From the NCBI GenBank assembly GCA_002408185.1, contig DHQV01000104.1:1-11599 (forward strand): a stretch of 11,599 nt of DNA. Direction: 5' to 3'. The notes under the pieces are model-generated. The model was not told the DNA's origin. It worked only from the letters and a program-made list of their open reading frames with translations, and made no database searches. The stretch comes from Deltaproteobacteria bacterium UBA5329. GTDB taxonomy: Bacteria > Desulfobacterota > Syntrophorhabdia > Syntrophorhabdales > Syntrophorhabdaceae. The translations under genes and the position numbers were made by a program. Positions 1-5,341 of this stretch are shown here, one piece after another. Position 1 is the stretch's first letter. Every line of letters begins with the position of its first letter.

Positions 1-24
1 TTAACGATGATGTGGCAATCAACG

Positions 25-40
25 CCTAGAACCTAGAACC
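25..40. repeat. Short tandem heptamer, two copies of CCTAGAA plus CC
   Basis: Two perfect head-to-tail copies of CCTAGAA occupy 25-31 and 32-38, and a third copy begins at 39-40. The array overlaps the stop codon of the leftward methyltransferase gene (TAG on the minus strand at 33-35), so it forms the very end of that gene and its 3' flank. With only two copies it may be chance. Nothing else can be assigned in bases 1-32; a short rightward reading frame ends with TAG at 27-29 but is too short to call a gene. Confidence 0.4.
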
Positions 41-1211
41 CGTCTTTTAGGAAGATCGCTTTCAAATACTCCCCTTCCGTGAACGGAACGAGTTGTGGAT
101 GGTCGATGCCGTGGGTGTATTCTTCAAGGATGGCCATTGTCCGATGGGCTTTTGCCCCCACTTCCGACAGCAGGTACCGGAAATCGTTCAGCGAAAGATG
201 GGCTGAGCACGAGCAGGACAGGAGAATTCCCCCGGGAACGAGATGGCGCAGGGCCATGCCATTTATCGACTTATATCCGGCCAGTCCCTCATATTTTTTT
301 CTGCGGTCCTTGATGAATGCGGGCGGGTCGAGGATGATCGCCTCAAAAAGTTCCCCGGCGCCCTTCAGATATTTTTTTACGTCCTCACAGATGAATTCGC
401 ACAGGGATGCATCGAACCCGTTGAGGACAATGTTTTCCCTTGCCAGGTCAAGCGCCCGGTTCGAAGAGTCTACGCTGATTACCCGTTTTGCTCCGCCTGC
501 CATTGCGTAAACCGAAAATCCCCCCGTATAGCTGAAGCAATTCAGTACGTGTTTTTCCCGGGCGTATTTCATGAATGCGAACCTCTTGTCGCGCTGATCG
601 AGAAAGAATCCGGTCTTCTGCCCCTCCTTGACGTCGACGAGAAACTTGAGGCCGTTCTCTTTTATCTCGATAATGTCGGGGACCTGTCCACGCAAGAGCC
701 CACTGACCGGTTGAAGTGCATCGAAATGCCGCACCGGTATATCCGAGCGCTCGTATATACCGCGGGGGCCCATTGTCCGCTCCAGGGCATCGATGATATC
801 GTTCTTCCATCGTTCAATACCGCGGGTATGGAACTGCACGACAAGATAATCGGCGTATTTGTCGACTATTAGCCCGGGCAGGAGGTCACTTTCACCATTT
901 ATGAGCCTATAAGCATTGGTATCCTGCTTTTCGACATACTGACGCCGGACATAGAGGGCCCGGGCGACCCGTCGGGCAAAAAAGTCCATTCCTGCCTCTT
1001 CGCCTTCTTCTTGTCCCCAGAGCCGTACTGATATCTGGCCATATGAATTGAAATAACCTGACGCCAGAAAATTACCCGATTGATCATACAGGAGGACAGG
1101 TTCGCCGGGTGTGATGCCTTCGGGTACAGATGCGAGGGCTTTTGAAAACATCCAAGGATGAAATCCCTTGGCGGGTCCGCTGCGGTCATTTCTTATTGTC
1201 AGTTTCAGCAT
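33..1211 (-). CDS. rlmI: RlmI-type class I SAM-dependent 23S rRNA (cytosine-5) methyltransferase
   Basis: The 392-residue protein matches the RlmI/YccW family in length (E. coli RlmI is 396) and architecture. An N-terminal PUA-like RNA-binding domain spans about residues 1-75. A central region follows, with the family hallmark EGQKTGFFLDQRDKR at 196-210. The Rossmann methyltransferase fold has SAM motif I VLNCFSYTGGF at 222-232, the acidic ribose-binding VISVDSS at 244-250, and motif IV LDPPAF at 294-299. SCSCS at 332-336 fits the expected cysteine-containing loop. RlmI methylates C1962 of 23S rRNA with S-adenosylmethionine; the exact target base here is inferred from the family. The gene stands alone and is divergent from the next one. 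ATG was chosen because it gives the full PUA domain. No Shine-Dalgarno precedes it, but TATACT lies 8 bases upstream, so the message may be nearly leaderless. Confidence 0.85.
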   Translation of the reverse strand: MLKLTIRNDRSGPAKGFHPWMFSKALASVPEGITPGEPVLLYDQSGNFLASGYFNSYGQISVRLWGQEEGEEAGMDFFARRVARALYVRRQYVEKQDTNAYRLINGESDLLPGLIVDKYADYLVVQFHTRGIERWKNDIIDALERTMGPRGIYERSDIPVRHFDALQPVSGLLRGQVPDIIEIKENGLKFLVDVKEGQKTGFFLDQRDKRFAFMKYAREKHVLNCFSYTGGFSVYAMAGGAKRVISVDSSNRALDLARENIVLNGFDASLCEFICEDVKKYLKGAGELFEAIILDPPAFIKDRRKKYEGLAGYKSINGMALRHLVPGGILLSCSCSAHLSLNDFRYLLSEVGAKAHRTMAILEEYTHGIDHPQLVPFTEGEYLKAIFLKDGF

Positions 1212-1239
1212 ACCGGGTCAGTATAGACCAATCGGGTCA
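1212..1239 (-). promoter_or_regulatory. Putative rlmI promoter with repeated GGGTCA boxes
   Basis: On the minus strand TATACT (plus-strand 1220-1225) is a good -10 candidate and ends 8 bases before the ATG. No consensus -35 sits at 16-18 bp; the TTGACC at 1235-1240 is only 9 bp away. GGGTCA occurs twice on the plus strand, at 1215-1220 and 1234-1239, 19 bp apart, and GGTC/GACC (1216-1219 and 1226-1229) forms a small inverted repeat over the -10. This could be an operator, but that is inference. Confidence 0.35.
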
Positions 1240-1264
1240 AAAAATAAATATTTCGGGGATTTCT

Positions 1265-1306
1265 TTGTTTTTTATTCATAGATTATTATATTATTCAGGT
1301 AGGAGG
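1265..1306 (+). promoter_or_regulatory. Putative promoter and Shine-Dalgarno of the sulfite-oxidase-fold/trx cluster
   Basis: TTGTTT (1265-1270), a 16-bp AT-rich spacer and TATATT (1287-1292) resemble a sigma-70-type promoter. A perfect Shine-Dalgarno AGGAGG follows at 1301-1306, four bases before the ATG at 1311. If this -10 is used the leader is only about a dozen bases. The -35 is weak (TTGTTT against TTGACA), so the start site is uncertain. Confidence 0.35.
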
Positions 1307-1310
1307 CGCT

Positions 1311-1907
1311 ATGAGCCGTCTCATGGAACTGAAGACACCGGTTTTCTGGGTGGAAGGGCACCCGGGAATGATCGACAGGGAATCCTGGGAGATCGAAGTG
1401 ACGGGGCTTTGTGATGCGCCTCAAAAATTCACCTGGGACCGGTTATTGGAGATGCCGAAAACTACGGTAGACGCACGGCTCACAAGCGTGACGCGGTTTA
1501 GCGTGCGGGGAAACTGGGGAGGGATACGCCTCTTCGACATTATGAAGGCCGTAGGCTCACATCTCTCCGTGACGTTTGTCCGGTTCTGGTCGATAAGGAG
1601 TATATACGATACCTCGATCCCGGTTGACACGGCCATGAAGAAAGGGACCCTGCTTGCATATGAGTTCGACGGGGAATACCTGGAAGAAGATTACGGCGGG
1701 CCTATCCGGGCTTTCGTACCCTATCTCTGGGGATATAAGTCGGCAAAATCGGTCACCCGTGTTATATTGATGGACCATTACGTTCCGGGATACTGGGAAA
1801 AAAGGGGATATACCGATGAGGCCTATATCGAGGCGGGCCTTGTCAGGGATATGAATGACGGCGGCAGGATCCGCCGTATCTCGGAAGAGGAATGGACCGA
1901 TGTCTGA
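1311..1907 (+). CDS. Small cytoplasmic sulfite-oxidase-fold (molybdopterin oxidoreductase-like) protein lacking the Mo-ligand cysteine
   Basis: The 198-residue protein matches the single-domain sulfite-oxidase/YedY fold. It has an early VTGL strand (30-33), the segment SVTRFSV-GNWGGIRLFDI (59-77), LLAYEFDGEYL (114-124), GGPIRAFVP (129-137), the cofactor-binding WGYKSAK (140-146) and a C-terminal GYWEKRGY (160-167). Relatives of this short type normally carry HCVT at the position where this protein reads TSVT (58-61), so the cysteine that binds molybdenum is serine 59; the AGC codon is clear. The usual DGY motif also reads SIY (97-99), and the only cysteine is Cys34 in another place. There is no Tat or Sec signal, so a cytoplasmic location is inferred. 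It may bind molybdopterin with altered chemistry, or be inactive. The fold assignment is firm; the substrate is unknown. It is first in a cluster with thioredoxin, 35 bases upstream of it. Confidence 0.8.
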   Translation: MSRLMELKTPVFWVEGHPGMIDRESWEIEVTGLCDAPQKFTWDRLLEMPKTTVDARLTSVTRFSVRGNWGGIRLFDIMKAVGSHLSVTFVRFWSIRSIYDTSIPVDTAMKKGTLLAYEFDGEYLEEDYGGPIRAFVPYLWGYKSAKSVTRVILMDHYVPGYWEKRGYTDEAYIEAGLVRDMNDGGRIRRISEEEWTDV

Positions 1908-1942
1908 AGGATTGATCGAAATGATTATGGAGGGAGGACCTT

Positions 1943-2266
1943 ATGAGTAATACCAGGGTTGTGACAGATGCCGAGTTCAAGACGGAAGTGCTTGATTCTG
2001 CCGTTCCCGTGCTCGTTGATTTCTGGGCGACATGGTGCGGGCCATGCCATGTCATGGAGCCGGTGATCGATGCTCTTGCGACCGAATATGTAGGCAAGGT
2101 CAAAGTAATGAAGCTGAATGTGGATGAAAATCCTCAGACCCCTGCCCAGTACGGGGTCAGGGGTATCCCGACATTGATCGTGTTTAAAGGAGGGGCGGAA
2201 GTGCAGCGCATTGTCGGAGCACAGCCGAAGGGTAATGTCGACGAAGCCCTCAAAAAGGTCTTATAG
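1943..2266 (+). CDS. trxA: Thioredoxin
   Basis: This is a standard-length thioredoxin (107 residues) with the classic redox motif WCGPC at 31-35 within VDFWATWCGPCHVMEP (25-40). It has the NVDENP loop (59-64) and cis-proline 76 in the GIPT motif (74-77), which lies beside the active site. It would reduce protein disulfides in the cytoplasm using electrons from thioredoxin reductase, which is not encoded in this window. The usual lysine after the second active-site cysteine is histidine here (CGPCH), a tolerated variation. The start is supported by a very strong Shine-Dalgarno (GGAGGGAGG, 1929-1937) five bases before ATG. It sits 35 bases behind the sulfite-oxidase-fold gene and 3 bases before the thioesterase gene, so the three are probably co-transcribed. 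Confidence 0.95.
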   Translation: MSNTRVVTDAEFKTEVLDSAVPVLVDFWATWCGPCHVMEPVIDALATEYVGKVKVMKLNVDENPQTPAQYGVRGIPTLIVFKGGAEVQRIVGAQPKGNVDEALKKVL

Positions 2267-2269
2267 GCC

Positions 2270-2701
2270 ATGGAGGATGAAAAAAGGAATGCCTATTTCC
2301 GCCAGGTAGATAAGGAGCCGTTCGCACGTCTGCTCAATATACGGCTCGACGATGTCCGCGAAGGTTATGCCCGGTGTGAAATGATCTACGCCGAAAATAT
2401 GGACAATATTTATGGCAATGCCCATGGCGGGGCTATTTTCGGACTTATAGACGAGGCCTTCGAGATATCGTCGAATACCCATGACCGGATCTCTGTTGCG
2501 TTGAATATGAATATAACCTATATGAAGGCACCGAAAAAAGGGTCGCTTCTCGTTGCAGAATCCAATGAAACACATCGGACTGCACGAACGGCTTCGTACT
2601 ATATAACGGTAAAAGATGGGGAAGACATGATAGCTGTCTGCCAGGCGTTGGTATATCGGAAATCAGATCCGATACCTTTTTTGGAAAAGCGTGAGGAGTG
2701 A
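2270..2701 (+). CDS. PaaI-family hotdog-fold acyl-CoA thioesterase
   Basis: This 143-residue protein has the hotdog-fold signature of the PaaI/YdiI-type thioesterases. NAHGGAIFGLIDEAFE (50-65) places the HGG helix cap (52-54) and the acidic residues Asp61/Glu62 where the catalytic acid lies. NMNITYMKAPKKGSLLVAES (79-98) and the final strand MIAVCQALVYR (120-130) complete the fold. Family members hydrolyse acyl- or aryl-CoA thioesters in the cytoplasm as homotetramers. PaaI itself acts on ring-hydroxylated phenylacetyl-CoA, but the substrate here cannot be read from sequence. It begins 3 bases after the thioredoxin stop with only a weak Shine-Dalgarno, so translational coupling to trxA is likely. 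The gene converges on the leftward bamD-lptA gene 245 bases downstream. Confidence 0.85.
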   Translation: MEDEKRNAYFRQVDKEPFARLLNIRLDDVREGYARCEMIYAENMDNIYGNAHGGAIFGLIDEAFEISSNTHDRISVALNMNITYMKAPKKGSLLVAESNETHRTARTASYYITVKDGEDMIAVCQALVYRKSDPIPFLEKREE

Positions 2702-2946
2702 GGAGCTCTTTCGCTGTGTGTTTAGCCGGGTATTCTGCGCGGAGTGGAGGCATCCACCGCCTGGTGTCATTCCGCTGGCTTTTGCAGTGGAATCCCATAT
2801 GGCTGACAACTGTCAAGTCTAGTTTAACCTGGTCCTTTTGTTTTTTTATGTCATGGTTCTTCTTTATCAGCATACAGGTAAGGGATGGGGCCAAATAAGA
2901 ACGTCTGATATTCTCATCTTAGCGAGATACAACAGTGTAATGGGGA
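2702..2946. other. Convergent intergenic region without a supported gene
   Basis: This is the gap between the stops of the thioesterase gene and the leftward BamD-LptA gene. It contains a small hairpin (GTGGA/TCCAC, 2744-2757), the REP-like palindrome at 2769-2793, an inverted TGACA/TGTCA pair (2804-2815) and a T-rich run (about 2833-2849). No stem is placed directly before a U-run on either strand, so no rho-independent terminator can be called with confidence. Open frames here have unconvincing, tryptophan- and phenylalanine-rich translations and overlap the neighbouring gene or its shadow frames. Confidence 0.5.
2769..2793. repeat. REP/dRS3-like palindromic element, degenerate copy
   Basis: ATTCCGCTG (2769-2777) pairs with CAGTGGAAT (2785-2793) over nine base pairs, one of them G-T, around a 7-base T-rich loop. 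The context GTC-ATTCC...GGAAT-CC resembles the dispersed palindromes found between genes in many proteobacteria (ATTCCC-N-GGGAAT type). Assignment to such a family rests on pattern only; copy number in the genome is not visible here. It could also act as an mRNA-stabilising 3' hairpin for the converging genes. Confidence 0.45.
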
Positions 2947-4644
2947 TTACTTCTCTTGTTTCGGGTAGACCGTTATCTTCGCTTTTTTAGTCTTCTCGGC
3001 AGTGACAACGGCGCGGTCTTCGTTGACGTAGTACGTTATAACGTCTCCTTCGACCTTGTCTTTATCCGACGTGACGACAGCGTCACCTTTCAGGAGAATT
3101 TCACCTTTGATATTGTCGAAGAATGCCTCTTTACATGCGGCCGCCTTGTTTTGCTTGATGATCCTTACATTGCCCTTGGCGTTGGCCTTGTCAATCTCAT
3201 TGGTATCGGCGCTCATGAATGCTTCCAGGGTGTCTGAATAAATGTAGAGATCATCCTGCCTGGCAACGACATTCCCTTTGAAAAGTACATACTTTTCCTT
3301 GTCGAAACCTTCCATTGTATCCGATGCGATATCTATAGGTTTTTTCTGGTCGAGAAGCCCGAGGGCCTTGTTCGCTGTGCTGTCGGTCCGGGTTTTATCC
3401 GCGTTCTGTTTCGCAGACTCCCCGGTTTTTAAGGGTTCTCCGGCCTTTGCCACACGGGCAGGTTCCGGCTGTGCCTGAACGACAGGTCCTTTCGGGGAAT
3501 CTGGCGCAGGCGCAACCTGAGCCTCTGCCACCTGTGTCTTCGAAGGTTCGGCGGCAGGTTCCGGCTGTGCGGATGAAGCTGTTTGTTCCGGCGGTCTTAG
3601 ATCGATTACCTTCTTTTGCCTTTCGACGTATTGAGGCGTCTGCGGTGTTTCAGCAGCTTGAGGAAACCCTGTCGATAGGCTCGTCTTTGCCCGCGGCATT
3701 GGAATAGTTTGAGATTCTATGGTTGCCGGAGCTTCGAGCGTCGGCGCATGATCTTGCGTGCCCGCCCGCTTTCCGGGTTGTGCCTGCGTTCCTGCTCCCT
3801 GAGGCGATTGCAGGGTACCACCAGGCGGAGGTGTCTGCGTGGTCCCGTCAGCCTGTTTATGTACAGCATCCTCTTTACCTGCGGGCTTTGGCTGTTGTGC
3901 CTGCGTGATCTTTAATGTTTTACGTTCCCTGATAGTAGCCCGGGCATATATGCTTTTTGGGTATTTCGTGCGCAAGGTTTCAAGATATTCGTTAGCTTTT
4001 TCTTGGTTGCCCAGTTGTCTGTGGGCGTCGTAAAGGTAAAATAATACCTTGTCGGTATTTTTTGACCTAGGATGGTTTTTGAGCAAAAGCTCGAGTCTCA
4101 TAATGGCTGCATTGTACTGCGCCGTCCGCACATAAAATTCACCGACATATAGTTCACGGTCCGCCAGTTTCTGGATAAAACCCTCAAGCCTTTTTTCGGA
4201 TTCGGCCGCATAGGGACTGTTCGGATACCTGTTCCTGAGATAGGTGATCCTCTCTATACCTTTAAAGGTATTGGCCTGGTCCCTGTCAACGCTGGGCGAG
4301 AGTTTCTCGTAGCACTCGCCGAGCTTGAAAAGTACATAGGGGATATTTTCTTCGTCAGGGTGTGCCTTGAAATAATCCTCATACGTGCCGGCTGCGAGGA
4401 CATAATCCTTCTTCAGGAAATATGCGTCACCCAGTTTTACGGTGGCCACCAACGCCATCGGGTCGAAGGGGTACTGTTCGCGGATCGCGGTGAACTTTTT
4501 TATCGAATCGTCATACTTTTTCTTTTTCATGAGATCGACGCCGGCAACATACAGGTCGACAGGATTTTCGGTCTTTTTCGGCGCCTTTGAAGAGCACGAA
4601 ACCAACAAAAGGCAAATGATAAAAAACAGGACAAATTTTCGCAT
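2947..4644 (-). CDS. BamD-LptA fusion lipoprotein: outer-membrane assembly TPR domain joined to an LPS-transport OstA domain
   Basis: The 565-residue protein has three parts. Residues 1-17 are a lipoprotein signal peptide with lipobox LVSC (Cys17) followed by Ser, which favours sorting to the outer membrane. Residues about 25-235 are BamD/YfiO-like TPR repeats: an opening LYVAGVDLMKKKKYDDSIKK (31-50), EQYPFDP (56-62), VDRDQANTFKGIERITYLRN (119-138), RYPNSPYAAES (139-149) and a final TPR at 200-230 follow the order of E. coli BamD. Residues about 245-432 form a low-complexity Pro/Gln/Ala/Thr linker. Residues 435-560 are an LptA/OstA domain with PIDIASDTMEGF (436-447), FKGNVVARQDDLYIYSD (455-471), AKGNVRII (489-496), LLKGDAVV (517-524) and VEGDVITYYV (531-540). 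BamD helps BamA insert beta-barrels; LptA bridges LPS across the periplasm. One anchored polypeptide doing both would sit at the inner leaflet of the outer membrane. Dedicated lptA or bamD genes elsewhere cannot be excluded. No Shine-Dalgarno precedes the ATG. Confidence 0.85.
   Translation of the reverse strand: MRKFVLFFIICLLLVSCSSKAPKKTENPVDLYVAGVDLMKKKKYDDSIKKFTAIREQYPFDPMALVATVKLGDAYFLKKDYVLAAGTYEDYFKAHPDEENIPYVLFKLGECYEKLSPSVDRDQANTFKGIERITYLRNRYPNSPYAAESEKRLEGFIQKLADRELYVGEFYVRTAQYNAAIMRLELLLKNHPRSKNTDKVLFYLYDAHRQLGNQEKANEYLETLRTKYPKSIYARATIRERKTLKITQAQQPKPAGKEDAVHKQADGTTQTPPPGGTLQSPQGAGTQAQPGKRAGTQDHAPTLEAPATIESQTIPMPRAKTSLSTGFPQAAETPQTPQYVERQKKVIDLRPPEQTASSAQPEPAAEPSKTQVAEAQVAPAPDSPKGPVVQAQPEPARVAKAGEPLKTGESAKQNADKTRTDSTANKALGLLDQKKPIDIASDTMEGFDKEKYVLFKGNVVARQDDLYIYSDTLEAFMSADTNEIDKANAKGNVRIIKQNKAAACKEAFFDNIKGEILLKGDAVVTSDKDKVEGDVITYYVNEDRAVVTAEKTKKAKITVYPKQEK
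3457..3570 (-). repeat. Exact 18-bp direct repeat inside the linker-coding region
   Basis: GGCAGGTTCCGGCTGTGC occurs at 3457-3474 and again at 3553-3570, exactly 96 bp (32 codons) apart and in the same reading frame. It encodes the repeated AQPEPA segment of the linker (residues 359-364 and 391-396). The in-frame spacing suggests that the low-complexity linker of the BamD-LptA fusion grew by internal duplication and then diverged. Confidence 0.75.
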
Positions 4645-4690
4645 GGCGGTAGTATAACAGAAGAAGTAAAATTATGCTATCCTTTAGCGC
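4645..4690. promoter_or_regulatory. Overlapping divergent promoters of bamD-lptA and rsmG
   Basis: Only 46 bp separate the two ATG codons. On the minus strand TATACT (plus 4651-4656) lies 6 bases before the bamD-lptA ATG; on the plus strand TATGCT (4673-4678) lies 12 bases before the rsmG ATG. At normal spacing each -35 region would fall on the other promoter's -10, so the two promoters probably compete. Neither has a recognisable Shine-Dalgarno or a good -35. Confidence 0.45.
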
Positions 4691-5308
4691 ATGAACTGTA
4701 AGCGGTTGATAAAAGACAGTTTAGATCATTTTCATATCCTGGCGTCCGAAGAGGAACTGGCGAAGCTCGCCCGGTTTATTGAGGAGCTTGCACGGTGGAA
4801 CCGGACCGTCAATCTTGTCGGTATCAAGAGTATCGACCTGATCTGCGCGGAACTTCTCGCCGATGCTTTTTTTCTCTATACATCTATCGTTGACGGCAGA
4901 CGGGTAATAGACCTGGGATCGGGATCAGGGATCGTCGGCATCCCGTTTGCCATCCTCAACCGTTCGCTGGAAATTTGCTCGGTTGACAGTAATCTCAAAA
5001 AGATCCAATTTCAAAGGCATATTCGACGCTCGATTGGAATTCATAATTTTATGCCCATCCGGGGAAGGGTCGAGGTAATTGACTCTCTGAGAGGAGACCG
5101 TCTTGTCGCAAAAGCTTATGGGACCAGCGAGGCGATATTGGCAGCCGCAGACAGGCATCTTCTGGAAGGAGGCCTTGTTTATATCGTTAAAGGAAGGGCC
5201 GAAAACGAGATATCGCGGCGGGGGTACAGTATCGAAAGGTCTCTGGACTATACATTGCCGGGGATAACAAAAGGATACCGCCTGCTCGTTTATAAAAAAA
5301 TTTCTTAA
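4691..5308 (+). CDS. rsmG: RsmG (GidB), 16S rRNA guanine-N7 methyltransferase
   Basis: The 205-residue length is typical for RsmG. The family landmarks run in order: LARWNRTVNLVGI (33-45), corresponding to the WN-x-x-NLT segment; SAM-binding VIDLGSGSGIVGIPFAI (72-88); CSVDSNLKKIQF (96-107), the acidic ribose contact and following helix; and VAKAYGTSEAIL (139-150), where the usual SRA reads AKA. The C-terminal GGLVYIVKGR (160-169) and YRLLVYKK (196-203) complete the fold. RsmG methylates N7 of G527 in 16S rRNA, and its loss gives low-level streptomycin resistance in other bacteria. Placement directly before parA/parB is a widespread ancestral gene order, although mnmG, often upstream, is missing here. 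There is no Shine-Dalgarno. The glycine-rich motif reads IVG rather than the commoner FPG, so the protein is somewhat divergent. Confidence 0.92.
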   Translation: MNCKRLIKDSLDHFHILASEEELAKLARFIEELARWNRTVNLVGIKSIDLICAELLADAFFLYTSIVDGRRVIDLGSGSGIVGIPFAILNRSLEICSVDSNLKKIQFQRHIRRSIGIHNFMPIRGRVEVIDSLRGDRLVAKAYGTSEAILAAADRHLLEGGLVYIVKGRAENEISRRGYSIERSLDYTLPGITKGYRLLVYKKIS

Positions 5309-5318
5309 TATGGATTTA

Positions 5319-5341
5319 TATGGTATGGTAATGCAATTGTC
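5319..5341 (+). promoter_or_regulatory. Possible parA promoter with TATGGT hexamers and no Shine-Dalgarno
   Basis: Two overlapping TATGGT hexamers (5319-5324 and 5324-5329) lie in the 33-base gap after rsmG. The second ends 12 bases before the parA ATG, the distance expected for a -10 that would give a leader of only a few bases. No purine-rich ribosome site is present. Read-through from rsmG is equally possible. Confidence 0.3.

Noticed and set aside
243..872. Rightward open frame of 209 codons opposite rlmI
   Set aside because: The minus-strand RlmI reading has all family motifs; the rightward frame shows none.
2804..2816. Minus-strand TTGACA considered as the -35 of a leftward promoter
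   Set aside because: No acceptable -10 lies 15-19 bp downstream on that strand; it is also one arm of a small inverted repeat.
2698..2898. Possible 66-residue rightward small gene between the thioesterase and bamD-lptA
   Set aside because: It overlaps the end of the thioesterase gene, crosses the palindromic repeat, has no Shine-Dalgarno of its own and gives an unconvincing tryptophan/phenylalanine-rich translation.
2937..2950. GTAAT-GGGG-ATTAC inverted repeat at the stop of bamD-lptA as a terminator
   Set aside because: The stem is only five A/T-rich pairs and no T-run follows in the direction of transcription.
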